From an uncultured Streptococcus sp. (lineage in GTDB: Bacteria > Bacillota > Bacilli > Lactobacillales > Streptococcaceae), in assembly GCF_938020365.1 (NCBI RefSeq), contig NZ_CALIIB010000107.1, positions 1 to 64,000 of the forward strand: a stretch of DNA of 64,000 nt, in the 5' to 3' direction. The notes beneath the pieces were generated by a model. It made no database searches, had not been told where the DNA came from, and was given only the letters and a program-made list of their open reading frames with translations. The translations under genes and the position numbers were made by a program. Positions 46,321 through 54,647 of this stretch are shown here, piece by piece (the first letter of the stretch is position 1; the number at the start of each line of letters is the position of its first letter).

Positions 46321-46365
46321 AGTAACCGCTTCCATTCTTAAGAAAACGTTTTACTTTTTATAATC
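46321..46365 (-). promoter_or_regulatory. bgaA upstream region with cre-like sites
   Basis: On the minus strand ATGGAAGCGGTTACT (46321-46335) fits the CcpA cre consensus well, and GTAAAACGTTTTCT and GGAAACGATTAT are further, weaker matches. A TATAAA box lies among them. Carbon catabolite repression is likely. Confidence 0.6.
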
Positions 46366-46483
46366 GTTTCCCTCCTATTTTATAAAACAAGATAGCTTAT
46401 CTCAATAAACTAAGAAGCTTTTTTATATTTTTGAGCGTTTTTCCTAAAATTAGGAGAAAACAAACTTTATCGAACATTCCTAT

Positions 46484-46515
46484 AAAAAGGATGAGTGATT
46501 ATCACCCATCCTTTC
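46484..46515 (-). terminator. Terminator after nrdI
   Basis: Minus strand: AAGGATGGGTGAT...ATCACTCATCCTT followed by TTTAT. Confidence 0.75.
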
Positions 46516-46546
46516 CTTATAGATTTATCATATAAATAATCTGTTC

Positions 46547-46894
46547 TTAGAGTTTAGCCAAGTATTCCTGCACAAGTTTGATGTCGTCTTCCTTGCCACC
46601 TCGGTCAATATCGCAGATGTGCGGCAGCCCATATTTTTCGATAATCAAAGGTGTCGCCCCGCAGAAGGTCCGTCCATGCTTCACCGAATCTCCATTATTG
46701 ACAAAACCCTTAATCAAGCTTGAATGTTTCTTAATAAAGCGCTTAGTGGACCAGGGAATTTTCCCAGCCCCAGCATTTCGCGTAATGAGAATGCAAGGCT
46801 CTTCCAACTTTTCCTTGATAGTTTGTGTCGGATGACCCAGTGATTCTGCAAATTGCTTCCCAACACCCGTTACTGAATCATAAACTATAATCAT
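46547..46894 (-). CDS. nrdI: NrdI-like flavoprotein
   Basis: 115 residues. The flavodoxin-like NrdI pattern is visible: MIIVYDSVTGVGKQFAESL (phosphate loop), CILITRNAGAGKIPWSTKRF, GFVNNGDSVKHGRTFCG with the 50s/80s FMN loops, and the C-terminal DRGGKEDD. NrdI supplies oxidant to assemble the manganese tyrosyl-radical cofactor of class Ib ribonucleotide reductase (NrdF). nrdE and nrdF are not nearby. It lies 9 bases after a small membrane-protein gene, under apparent TetR control. Confidence 0.85.
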   Translation of the reverse strand: MIIVYDSVTGVGKQFAESLGHPTQTIKEKLEEPCILITRNAGAGKIPWSTKRFIKKHSSLIKGFVNNGDSVKHGRTFCGATPLIIEKYGLPHICDIDRGGKEDDIKLVQEYLAKL

Positions 46895-46903
46895 TTCCTC
46901 TAC

Positions 46904-47251
46904 CTACTTTCTCAATAAAAGCACTGCCAGAAAAGCAGCAAATCCTATAACCGCCACATCCGATAGCAGTTGTAAGAGAAATGCTAAATCAGGCATACTG
47001 TGAATATAGAGCAAGATACTGATCGTCGTCAAGGCCAAGACCACCAGCTTGACAGCTACTGCTACACCTGGCATCACAAGCAATCCAATCAAGGTACAAA
47101 TAAGGCCACCAATCAGAAATGACTGAAAGCCCAAGCTTAGGCCAAAGCCAAATTCCACCCCGCCATAACCAAGGGTCAAAAAACCAATCGCAACTAGGCA
47201 AACTCCCAAAATAGTCCTTCCACTCAACAGCATTCCACCTTGTTTCATCAT
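46904..47251 (-). CDS. Small hydrophobic membrane protein
   Basis: 115 residues with four likely membrane segments (ILGVCLVAIGFLTLGYGG, FQSFLIGGLICTLIGLLVMP, VKLVVLALTTISILLYI, VAVIGFAAFLAVLLL). Family not recognised. Two TetR-type operators (47272-47299, 47375-47402) lie upstream, and nrdI follows 9 bases later. Confidence 0.75.
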   Translation of the reverse strand: MMKQGGMLLSGRTILGVCLVAIGFLTLGYGGVEFGFGLSLGFQSFLIGGLICTLIGLLVMPGVAVAVKLVVLALTTISILLYIHSMPDLAFLLQLLSDVAVIGFAAFLAVLLLRK

Positions 47252-47271
47252 TATTTCCTCACTTTCTAACT

Positions 47272-47299
47272 TGAATGAATACTTTCAAAAGTTCATTCA
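47272..47299. promoter_or_regulatory. TetR-type operator, copy 1
   Basis: TGAATGAA...TTCATTCA, 28-base dyad, 20 bases before the membrane-protein start. Confidence 0.75.
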
Positions 47300-47374
47300 T
47301 ATCTTCTTAAAAAAATATTTTCCTCTAATTTTCTTTCTCCATCGCTCTATATCACACAAATCCACCTCCTTGCT

Positions 47375-47402
47375 TGAATGAATTCTTTTATAAATTCATT
47401 CA
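47375..47402. promoter_or_regulatory. TetR-type operator, copy 2
   Basis: TGAATGAATT-N8-AATTCATTCA, same 28-base geometry, between the tetR stop and the membrane-protein gene. Confidence 0.75.
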
Positions 47403-47428
47403 CATCATCTTCCGATAAAAGGAAATTC

Positions 47429-47995
47429 TTATTTAGCAAAAATTCCCTTTAAAAAATATTTCACCAATGTCTCGATAGTCTCAAAATAACCTGGAAAATC
47501 CTGCTCTGTCACATGCATATCAATGTAGTAGATCAAATCGTAAGCCTTCATGAGTTGAGCGACTTCCTCTTGTGAAAAGCCCTTCTCCTGCAAACGCTGG
47601 CTGAAAGTCCGAATCAGAAACTGGTGAAAAGCATTGGCCGCGCGGCCAGCATCCTGATTGTAATAGTCGTGCAAGATCTGAGAAATGCCCGGCTTGCTCC
47701 ACTCAGCCAAAATTTTATTAGGCGAAATCAATTCAAAAGTGACTGCAAAAAGCTGCTCAACGACTGCCTCTGGCTCACCCTGCCAATCCACGCGCTGCAT
47801 GGTTTCCTCACGTATCCGATTATTTTCAGCTATATAGACCTCTAAAAAAATAGCTTCCTTGGACTCATAATACTTATAAAAGGAGCCAACTGCCATACGG
47901 GCACGCTTGGTAATATCTGAAATATTCGTCTTTTTATAGCCCTTCTCAGCAAAGACCTGCCTAGCCTCAGCCAATAATTCAGCTTTTTTGTCCAT
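47429..47995 (-). CDS. TetR/AcrR-family transcriptional regulator
   Basis: 188 residues. N-terminal HTH (AEKGYKKTNISDITKRARMAVGSFYKYYESKEAIFLEVY, about 15-53) with the usual ligand-binding C-terminal half. Three identical-geometry operators surround the gene, one before its own start and two before the membrane protein-nrdI pair, so it probably represses itself and that pair. The inducer is unknown. Confidence 0.92.
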   Translation of the reverse strand: MDKKAELLAEARQVFAEKGYKKTNISDITKRARMAVGSFYKYYESKEAIFLEVYIAENNRIREETMQRVDWQGEPEAVVEQLFAVTFELISPNKILAEWSKPGISQILHDYYNQDAGRAANAFHQFLIRTFSQRLQEKGFSQEEVAQLMKAYDLIYYIDMHVTEQDFPGYFETIETLVKYFLKGIFAK

Positions 47996-48010
47996 GACCT
48001 TCTCCTTTTA

Positions 48011-48038
48011 TGAATGAATTAAATTTTCTATTCATTCA
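48011..48038. promoter_or_regulatory. TetR-type operator, copy 3
   Basis: TGAATGAAT-N10-ATTCATTCA, 16 bases before the tetR start: autoregulation. Confidence 0.78.
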
Positions 48039-48129
48039 AATTATAACACTTTAAAAATCTTTGTCAAGAAAAACGGAAATCGTACTTTAAAAGGAAGACG
48101 GCAGTTTGAGACAATAGCTCCTTTGTTAA

Positions 48130-48166
48130 ATAAAAAACAAACAAGTTCTCAAAAAAACTTGCTTGC
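48130..48166 (-). terminator. Terminator after the DUF3021 gene
   Basis: Minus strand: CAAGCAAGTT...AACTTGTTTG followed by TTTTTT. Confidence 0.7.
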
Positions 48167-48178
48167 GTCTTGGATACA

Positions 48179-48580
48179 TTAGTGTTTTCTACGATTTTTC
48201 AAGGCCTCGTTGATTTTCTTGGTTTTAATCATCGAATCAATAGTGACAAGAAACCAAACCAAGAGGTAAATCAAAACAAAACTTAGCCAGAAGAACCAGC
48301 CAAAAAGCATATTACCCCAGCCATTGCAGATCACAGCTAGACAAACGATGGTCGCTGTCACTACAAAGTGGCAGAAAAGTAGGAAAGGAAATGGAAAGCG
48401 ATCTGTCGCATCAAAGATATAGCTTGCTACTCCGATTAAGGCGCTGACAAGGAGAACACTGAGAATTGAGCTAGGAGTCAACAAAAATGTTTTTCCTGAG
48501 AACAGGCCTACCAGCAGAAAGACCAAACTACCTGTTCTCAGACCATCCTGCATACCGATCAGAATTTTTTTAAAGGTCAT
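48179..48580 (-). CDS. DUF3021 membrane protein
   Basis: 133 residues with four membrane segments, of the DUF3021 type that accompanies LytTR regulators in streptococci and often restrains them (LytTR regulatory systems). The ATG at 48580 follows AGGAGG by 6 bases; sequence before it is not family-like. It is 10 bases after the LytTR gene. Confidence 0.82.
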   Translation of the reverse strand: MTFKKILIGMQDGLRTGSLVFLLVGLFSGKTFLLTPSSILSVLLVSALIGVASYIFDATDRFPFPFLLFCHFVVTATIVCLAVICNGWGNMLFGWFFWLSFVLIYLLVWFLVTIDSMIKTKKINEALKNRRKH

Positions 48581-48590
48581 GATTTTCCTC

Positions 48591-49032
48591 CTAAATTCCC
48601 AAATAGTCCATAAGCAGCTTGACATAGCGGCGACTGACATCGGTTTTGAGCTGATTGGTTAGCTTAGCAGTCATGTTGCCCGAAAAGCTATCCGACAAGG
48701 ATTCCAGATGATCTATGTTAATGACTGCATGCCGCGACACCTGAATGAAATTGCGACTATTGAGACGATTTTGAAAACGAGTCAGCGTTTCTGTCGTTGT
48801 ATAAACGCCCTCGGTGCTATAAATCATCAAGGTTGTCTGATTGATATCGGCCAGGATAATATCTTCCGTCTTGAGCATGACCAGCTTATCATCCGACTTA
48901 ATAGGCAGCAGCCTTATAGTGTTCCAGATAGTCTAGGACGGTCTTGGCCTCGCCAGCCAACTGATCCGCTTTCACGACGACCAGCGGGTCTTGGGAAGAA
49001 ATCTGAGCATCTTCTTCAAATCTTGTCTGCAA
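48591..49032 (-). pseudogene. LytTR-family regulator, frameshifted
   Basis: The DNA-binding half (TEDIILADINQTTLMIYSTEGVYTTTETLTRFQNRL...QVSRHAVINIDHLESLSDSFSGN, read in pieces) is open in one frame from 48591 to 48932. The N-terminal part, with a TTG start at 49032 after AGGAGG (QTRFEEDAQISSQ...VLDYLEH), is in another frame that ends at TAA 48898. Joining the frames within 48898-48935 restores a protein of normal length for LytTR regulators paired with DUF3021. It is therefore broken, read by frameshifting, or affected by a sequence error. Confidence 0.8.
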
Positions 49033-49052
49033 ACCTAGGCCTCCTACTTTCT

Positions 49053-49916
49053 TTACTTGAAGCTCATCCGTCGATTCAGCAGCCAATTTTGACCTAGCCA
49101 GAACAGGGCTGCTACCGTGAGCACTACTCCAACTATATAGTATGTTTCTTGGCTTGTCAAGAGCTTTTGCCATTCGATACGGATACCTAGGAGCTTCTCA
49201 AAGTCTTGCTGGAGCTGACCCTGACCAGCAAAAACTTCTGTCAGAGAATCCTTCATCAGGACTTGTCTGAAGAGGGAAGCCATGTAGGTTGAGGGAGTCA
49301 GTTTCATGAGATTTTGGGCAAGGCTGGGCAGAGTCCCAATCGGAATATAGGTTCCCACTAGAAAACCAGAAGCTGCACCAATGACTGTCGCGTATTGTCC
49401 CAAGGAATTCACCGATTTGAAATAAGGAACAACTAGCGCATTGAGGAGACTTGCCAGCAAGCTATTGAGCATCATGAGGCCGACCAGCTGGGGAAGAAGC
49501 CCCCAGTCAAAGGAAATCTTGTCTGCTAGAATAAAGTAGGTCAGCATGACAGCAAACATGAAGACTTGCATGACAAAACCAATCACAAGGGCACTGATTA
49601 AGTAGCTAAACCTCAAGCCCCATTGCCCCAAATCTGTGATAAAGAGGTCGGCAGTCACCTTTCTTTCTCGATCTTCAGTTTGTTGTGAAAAAGCTGATAG
49701 GGTGGTTGTCAAGGCGGTGACAGCCAGCGTTCCGCTAATCAACCAAAAGTCGAGCAGTTCCGCCGCATGGCTACTGTCTGACCAAGAGCCTTTCATGTTG
49801 TTCTTTAGGAAAACCAGATATAAAACAAAGGGAATAATAGCTCCAAAGAGAGAGAGAACCACCCCACTATGATTGCGAAAATAAAGTAAAAAATTTCGTT
49901 TGATCAACATTAACAT
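49053..49916 (-). CDS. ABC-2 type transporter permease
   Basis: 287 residues, six membrane segments, of the drug/peptide exporter ABC-2 group (MLIKRNFLLYFRNHSGVVLS, then QTEDRERKVTADLFITDLGQW). It is adjacent to its ATPase (0 bases apart). It is followed by the LytTR/DUF3021 pair, which would normally regulate it. Confidence 0.88.
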   Translation of the reverse strand: MLMLIKRNFLLYFRNHSGVVLSLFGAIIPFVLYLVFLKNNMKGSWSDSSHAAELLDFWLISGTLAVTALTTTLSAFSQQTEDRERKVTADLFITDLGQWGLRFSYLISALVIGFVMQVFMFAVMLTYFILADKISFDWGLLPQLVGLMMLNSLLASLLNALVVPYFKSVNSLGQYATVIGAASGFLVGTYIPIGTLPSLAQNLMKLTPSTYMASLFRQVLMKDSLTEVFAGQGQLQQDFEKLLGIRIEWQKLLTSQETYYIVGVVLTVAALFWLGQNWLLNRRMSFK

Positions 49917-50783
49917 TTAACGTACCTCTCTTCCTGTCAGAGCCATAAAGGCATCATCCATGGTTCCGGTTTGGAATTCAAATTGTTCAATATAGGAGCC
50001 AAGCTGGCTCAGCAACATCAGCGCTTCTTGGGTCGTCTCTGGATAAAAGAAAAACTCATTTTCCTTGCCTTGCTCCCATTCGCAGCGAGTCTGCAAAGCA
50101 ACCTTCAAGCCCTCTGAATCTGAGGTCAGAATCCGCAAAACATTGCGGGCATAGCGCTCCTTGATCTGGTCAGCAGAGCCTTGCGCAATGACTTGACCAT
50201 GGTCTACGATATAGATCTTATCCGCATCGTCGGCTTCATTGAGATAGTGGGTGGTCAAAACTACGGTCATCTTTTCCTTCTGCTGCAGGTCTTTAAGCAG
50301 CTTCCAGATACTTTCTCTAGTCTGGATATCCAGGCCTGTCGTCGGCTCATCTAGAAAAAGTAAGTCGGGACTATTGAGCAGCGCACGGGCAATGTCCACC
50401 CGACGCTTTTGTCCACCAGAAAGGGTCCCGTAGCGTTGTTTGGCAAAGCTAGCCAGTCCTAGTTGCTCGATCAATTGCTCAATCTTACCAGTTTCCACCT
50501 GCTTGTACTGCTTAGCACGGATTCGCAGATTTTCAACTACTGTCAAATTGGCATCTAGCACACTATTTTGAAAGACTACGCCCAGCTTGGTTTGTTCTGC
50601 ATAAATGATTTGTCCTGATGTCGGCTGCAAAAGTCCAATCAGAATCTGAATCGTTGTCGACTTGCCTGCTCCATTAGGGCCTAGAATGGCTGTGAAACTG
50701 CCTGACTCAATTTCTAAATTCAGGCCATTTACTGCTACCTTGTCTCCATAAACTTTGGTCAGATTTTTTACTTGGACTAACAT
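49917..50783 (-). CDS. ABC transporter ATPase (ABC-2 exporter)
   Basis: 288 residues from the ATG at 50783 (SD GGAG). Walker A GPNGAGKSTTIQIL, signature LSGGQKRRVDIARAL, Walker B LLFLDEPTTGLD, switch LTTHY. C-terminal regulatory part as in DrrA/CcmA-type exporters. It partners with the permease that follows. Confidence 0.92.
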   Translation of the reverse strand: MLVQVKNLTKVYGDKVAVNGLNLEIESGSFTAILGPNGAGKSTTIQILIGLLQPTSGQIIYAEQTKLGVVFQNSVLDANLTVVENLRIRAKQYKQVETGKIEQLIEQLGLASFAKQRYGTLSGGQKRRVDIARALLNSPDLLFLDEPTTGLDIQTRESIWKLLKDLQQKEKMTVVLTTHYLNEADDADKIYIVDHGQVIAQGSADQIKERYARNVLRILTSDSEGLKVALQTRCEWEQGKENEFFFYPETTQEALMLLSQLGSYIEQFEFQTGTMDDAFMALTGREVR

Positions 50784-50896
50784 GTTCTTTTCTCCTGTCT
50801 TAACTTCTGAGACTATGATAGCAAGTCTTTTTTGAAAAATCTCGGCTTTTTGGACAAGCGGTAAAATGAGGGAGATGAGAGGTAAAAATCCAGACA

Positions 50897-50928
50897 TTAA
50901 AAAATCCCCGACCAGAGGTCAGGGATTT
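50897..50928 (-). terminator. Terminator after bceB copy 2
   Basis: Minus strand: AAATCCCTGACC-TCT-GGTCGGGGATTT followed by TTTT, 5 bases after the stop. Confidence 0.85.
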
Positions 50929-50932
50929 GCCC

Positions 50933-52933
50933 TTAGCGAGCGACAATCTTGCGGTAACTGCGAGAAGTTAGTAAGAATACTAAAATATAGGTCAGGAGGA
51001 AGACGCCGCAAGTTGCAAGTGTTGTCTGGATTAAGAGAGGAAGATTGGTCACTCCCAATAGAGCAACAATCAAGCGCAACATATGAAAGACAGCTACTAT
51101 ATGTAGAAAAGCAAAGATGAGAGGTAGGAAGAAAACAGTCAAAATCTGCTTGCGAATGGTGCTTCTAGTCTGCTTTTCATCTAAACCAACTTTTTGCAAG
51201 ATGATAAAGCCATCACGGTCTTCATAGCCTTCAGAGATTTGCTTGTAGTAAATCACAAGAACAGCTCCTAGAAGGAAGATAACTGATAGGAAGACTCCGA
51301 TGAAGAGCAAGGTTCCAGTAAGTTCCTGATAGCTCTTTTCTGCGCTATGACGATCACTAGCCATTGCGTAGCTACCATCTTGGGCCTGTTCCTGATCCAA
51401 AGTGTCCCTCAGTCCCAGCTGGACTTGCTCGACAAATGTCTTACTACCCTTAGTCTCCGAAGCAACTCCAATGTAGTAATAGTGTGCAACATTAAGCCCT
51501 ACTTCTTTACTATCATTGACCACCATATAGAGGCCCTGTTCCATGGCCACGTCGTTTGGATTAGGGATTTCCCCATGCGTGAAATTCGACGGTAAAAGCT
51601 GCTTAATCTTCCAGTCTTTACCATTTACTCGGAGAGGTTTATCCTTATTTAAGGAAACATTTTTTCCATAGACAAGAGTTTCATCATCTGCCAAGTCTAT
51701 CTTTTTCCCTGTCATTTTTTCATAATCCTGACGATTGATAACTGTAATCGTGCCAGCAGACTTGGTCAAGATACTTGGATCCGAATCCAGCTCGCTTTGC
51801 GCTGGAACCGTGATATCATTTCCAGCTAGTTTCATGATGAAGGCTGATTGATAGAGATAGGTAGTATATCTTGGCTTCTTCAGGCCTGTGTCCTGAGCGA
51901 CCTGCTGAACCTTATCCAACAGAGCTTCCGTCTGATCGGTCGATTTTGGCAAGACGACGCTAACATTGTAATCCTTTGGATGCAAGGTAGTAATATAATC
52001 CTGACCTCCAACATAGATATTGATTGTACCAACCAGAGTCACTAGGAGCATGGTAGATAGAATGGAGATGGTTGCCAATCCTGCCGCATTCTTACGCATC
52101 CGCGAGATGAGATTGGAAACAGAAATGAAATTCTGCGTTTTGTAGTAGTAGCCTTTGCGCTTTTTGAGAAATTGCAATAGTGTAATCGAACCGGCATTAA
52201 AAAGCAGATAGGTTGCTAGGATAACCATGATCACAGCTACAAAGAAATTGCCGATAGCAGCGACAGGTTTGGTAACGGTCAAAGCCATGTAATAAGCCAC
52301 TCCCATGAGCAAGAGCCCCAGCAAGGTTTGCACCCAAAGGAAGCGTCCCTTCTTCTCGCCTGCTTTCTTTTCTTTCATTAGGTTAAGAGAGCTATAGCGT
52401 AGAAGGCGGGTCGAGTTGAGCAACAAAATCACCGCAAAAGCGACACCCAGACTGGCCAGAGTCATCCAAACATTCTGCCATTGGAAGGTCGAGGCAAGAA
52501 CGGCCGGCATTCCCATCAATTTCAAAAGAACGGCGTAGAGCATCTTATCTAAAGCTAGACCAGACAAGATACCTAGACCAACTGTAGCTAGATAAAAGAC
52601 ACAGAGTTCAAAGAAGGTCATAAGCAGCAGGTGACGCTTTTCCATCCCCAGCACGCTATAAACACCGAGCTCCCGCGAACGGTTCTTCATGACAAAGCTA
52701 TTGGCATAGGTGATAAGGATGAGCACCGCAATCTGAATGACCTGGATACCAAATTGCAAGGTCATGCGAGCTGCTGTACCACCATAAGAGGTCTCCATAT
52801 TTGGACTGTGAGCCAGTGAGACAAAACTATACAGAATCGCTGTCGCCAGTACCGTCGCCAAGGCAAATGGATAATACAAACTGCGATTTTTGATCAGATT
52901 TGATAAAGCCAGTTTACTCGTTAGTTTGAACAT
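50933..52933 (-). CDS. BceB-type ABC transporter permease, copy 2
   Basis: 666 residues, same topology as copy 1 (large extracellular domain about 300-520). The N-terminus MFKLTSKLALSNLIKNRSLYYPFALA and the C-terminus VLVIYYKQISEGYEDRDGFIILQKVGLDEKQ are close to copy 1, but the middle and the extracellular domain are clearly different, which suggests a different peptide specificity. It overlaps its ATPase gene and ends with a strong terminator. Confidence 0.9.
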   Translation of the reverse strand: MFKLTSKLALSNLIKNRSLYYPFALATVLATAILYSFVSLAHSPNMETSYGGTAARMTLQFGIQVIQIAVLILITYANSFVMKNRSRELGVYSVLGMEKRHLLLMTFFELCVFYLATVGLGILSGLALDKMLYAVLLKLMGMPAVLASTFQWQNVWMTLASLGVAFAVILLLNSTRLLRYSSLNLMKEKKAGEKKGRFLWVQTLLGLLLMGVAYYMALTVTKPVAAIGNFFVAVIMVILATYLLFNAGSITLLQFLKKRKGYYYKTQNFISVSNLISRMRKNAAGLATISILSTMLLVTLVGTINIYVGGQDYITTLHPKDYNVSVVLPKSTDQTEALLDKVQQVAQDTGLKKPRYTTYLYQSAFIMKLAGNDITVPAQSELDSDPSILTKSAGTITVINRQDYEKMTGKKIDLADDETLVYGKNVSLNKDKPLRVNGKDWKIKQLLPSNFTHGEIPNPNDVAMEQGLYMVVNDSKEVGLNVAHYYYIGVASETKGSKTFVEQVQLGLRDTLDQEQAQDGSYAMASDRHSAEKSYQELTGTLLFIGVFLSVIFLLGAVLVIYYKQISEGYEDRDGFIILQKVGLDEKQTRSTIRKQILTVFFLPLIFAFLHIVAVFHMLRLIVALLGVTNLPLLIQTTLATCGVFLLTYILVFLLTSRSYRKIVAR

Positions 52934-53693
52934 AATCGCCCACCTCACTTGCCATGACCGTCAATGTATCGGAAATTTCTTGGAACATCTGCCGCTCGGT
53001 CTTGTTGCCGCGAAAGATTTGGTTATAAAGAATCCCGTCCTTGATAAAGAGCACCCGCTTGGCCCGACTGGCTGCCGAGGTCGAGTGGGTCACCATGAGA
53101 ATAGTCTGGCCGCGGTCGTTGATGTCGTCAAAGACATCTAAAAGAGCAGCCGAAGACTTAGAATCCAAGGCTCCCGTCGGCTCGTCCGCCAGCAAAATCT
53201 CAGGCTCTGTGATGATGGCGCGGGCTACTGCCACCCGTTGCTTCTGACCACCGGAAATTTCATAAGGGAACTTCTCTTGGAGTTTGTTAATTCCCAGCTC
53301 GTTGCAAGTCGTGACCAGCTTTTGCATCATCTCGGTAATGGGACGACGAGAGAGGACTAGCGGCAGCAGGATATTATCCTTAACCGATAATGTATCCAGC
53401 AGGTTGAAATCTTGAAAGACAAAGCCTAATTTCTCCCGGCGGAAGCTGGAAGCTTGGCTGTTTTTGATGGTTGCCGTGTCAGTTCCGTTGAGAAAGACGC
53501 GGCCCTCAGTCGGCTTGTCCAGCATAGCTAGGATATTGAGCAGGGTGGATTTCCCAGAGCCTGATTCCCCCATGATGGCGACATATTCGCCTTTTTCTAC
53601 CGTAAAGTGAATGTCCTTCAGCGCCTCTACTTGGCTACCCTGAAAACGGGTTTTATAAATCTTTTTCACGTGTTGTACGTCTAATAATGTCAT
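52914..53693 (-). CDS. BceA-type ABC transporter ATPase, copy 2
   Basis: 259 residues, all ATPase motifs intact. It is identical to copy 1 in residues 1-250, with many silent base differences, and then ends EVGDYVQTNE instead of EVEAHA. Two ATG codons follow AGGAG; I chose the second by analogy with copy 1. It lies 81 bases after traX and probably shares its BceR-like promoter. Confidence 0.93.
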   Translation of the reverse strand: MTLLDVQHVKKIYKTRFQGSQVEALKDIHFTVEKGEYVAIMGESGSGKSTLLNILAMLDKPTEGRVFLNGTDTATIKNSQASSFRREKLGFVFQDFNLLDTLSVKDNILLPLVLSRRPITEMMQKLVTTCNELGINKLQEKFPYEISGGQKQRVAVARAIITEPEILLADEPTGALDSKSSAALLDVFDDINDRGQTILMVTHSTSAASRAKRVLFIKDGILYNQIFRGNKTERQMFQEISDTLTVMASEVGDYVQTNE

Positions 53694-53777
53694 CATTTTC
53701 TCCTTTTTCTATAATTCCATTTTAATACAGAAACAGCTTTATTTCCATATTTTACTAATTTTTAAATGCCGAAATTT

Positions 53778-54536
53778 TTATCTCTGCACCAGATAAGCGA
53801 TCAGTGCGATGATCCAGAGATGGGCTGGGTAAAAGATATAAAAGAAATACTTGCCCCACTTGCCATTGTAGCCTCGCTCGCCATTGTAGAGATGGAGGAA
53901 GGGCAAGACGGTAATAAAGGCCCAGTCTGAATTGTAGAGCATCATCGAAATGGTGGCTCCCATGGTTGGGTAGATTTCAATGCTCAGACAGAAGAGTAGA
54001 AAAGCCAAGACCATGTAAGAAAGAGTTCTGAGGGCAGGCTGATTGCGGAAGATATAGCTAATCAGCATCAAAGGAATAATGGTCAGGCCACCTTCTGTCA
54101 AAAAAACTCCTGCCAAACCAATTAAAACTGCCGCTCCAATCCGCAAATAGCGCTTCTCATCCATAACCTCTTCACCATTTTTGGAAAAACCAAATACTAG
54201 ATTGAGCACTAGAACGCCACAGGCTAGACTGAGAAAGATATTATTCTCAAGATGAATTCCCTTGCTATGAAAGAGCATGGTCAGGATGCTATTGCCCAGC
54301 TGCATGATAGCCGCCCAGATAAATAAGCGTGCATTGTAGGCCAAGCGGTTGCGCGTATGCAGAAAGCCTTCTACTGCGCTAAAGGCAAACCAAGCACCTA
54401 CACAGCGGGTTAGCAGGTGGAAAATCCCGTCCCAGCCTGTTGGTAACAGCCCCGGAATCTTATCAATATGATCAAAAATCATTAAAAAGGCCATGAAGAA
54501 CTTGAGTTGGAAAGCATTTAATCCCCTTGTTTTCAT
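53778..54536 (-). CDS. TraX-family membrane protein
   Basis: 252 residues, about eight membrane segments, with the TraX pattern GLNAFQLKFFMAFLMIFDHID at the N-terminus and GKYFFYIFYPAHLWIIALIAY at the end. TraX was defined as a pilin acetylase of F-type plasmids; chromosomal members in streptococci are probably acyltransferases of envelope components. Its promoter has the shared BceR-like architecture. Confidence 0.85.
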   Translation of the reverse strand: MKTRGLNAFQLKFFMAFLMIFDHIDKIPGLLPTGWDGIFHLLTRCVGAWFAFSAVEGFLHTRNRLAYNARLFIWAAIMQLGNSILTMLFHSKGIHLENNIFLSLACGVLVLNLVFGFSKNGEEVMDEKRYLRIGAAVLIGLAGVFLTEGGLTIIPLMLISYIFRNQPALRTLSYMVLAFLLFCLSIEIYPTMGATISMMLYNSDWAFITVLPFLHLYNGERGYNGKWGKYFFYIFYPAHLWIIALIAYLVQR

Positions 54537-54566
54537 TTCGTATCTCCTTGTCTTCTTTATACATCT

Positions 54567-54642
54567 ATCTTACAAAAAAAGAAAGGTCGGTACCATAACC
54601 TAACCTTTCAATTTCACTTGCCAATCTTACAAACTTGTAAGA
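54567..54642 (-). promoter_or_regulatory. BceR-like promoter of traX-bceAB copy 2
   Basis: Minus strand: perfect dyad TCTTACA-AGTT-TGTAAGA (54625-54642), TGAAAG 21 bases on, 8 bases, ATGGTA, 18 bases, TAAGAT (54567-54572). Confidence 0.75.
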
Positions 54643-54647
54643 ATGCC

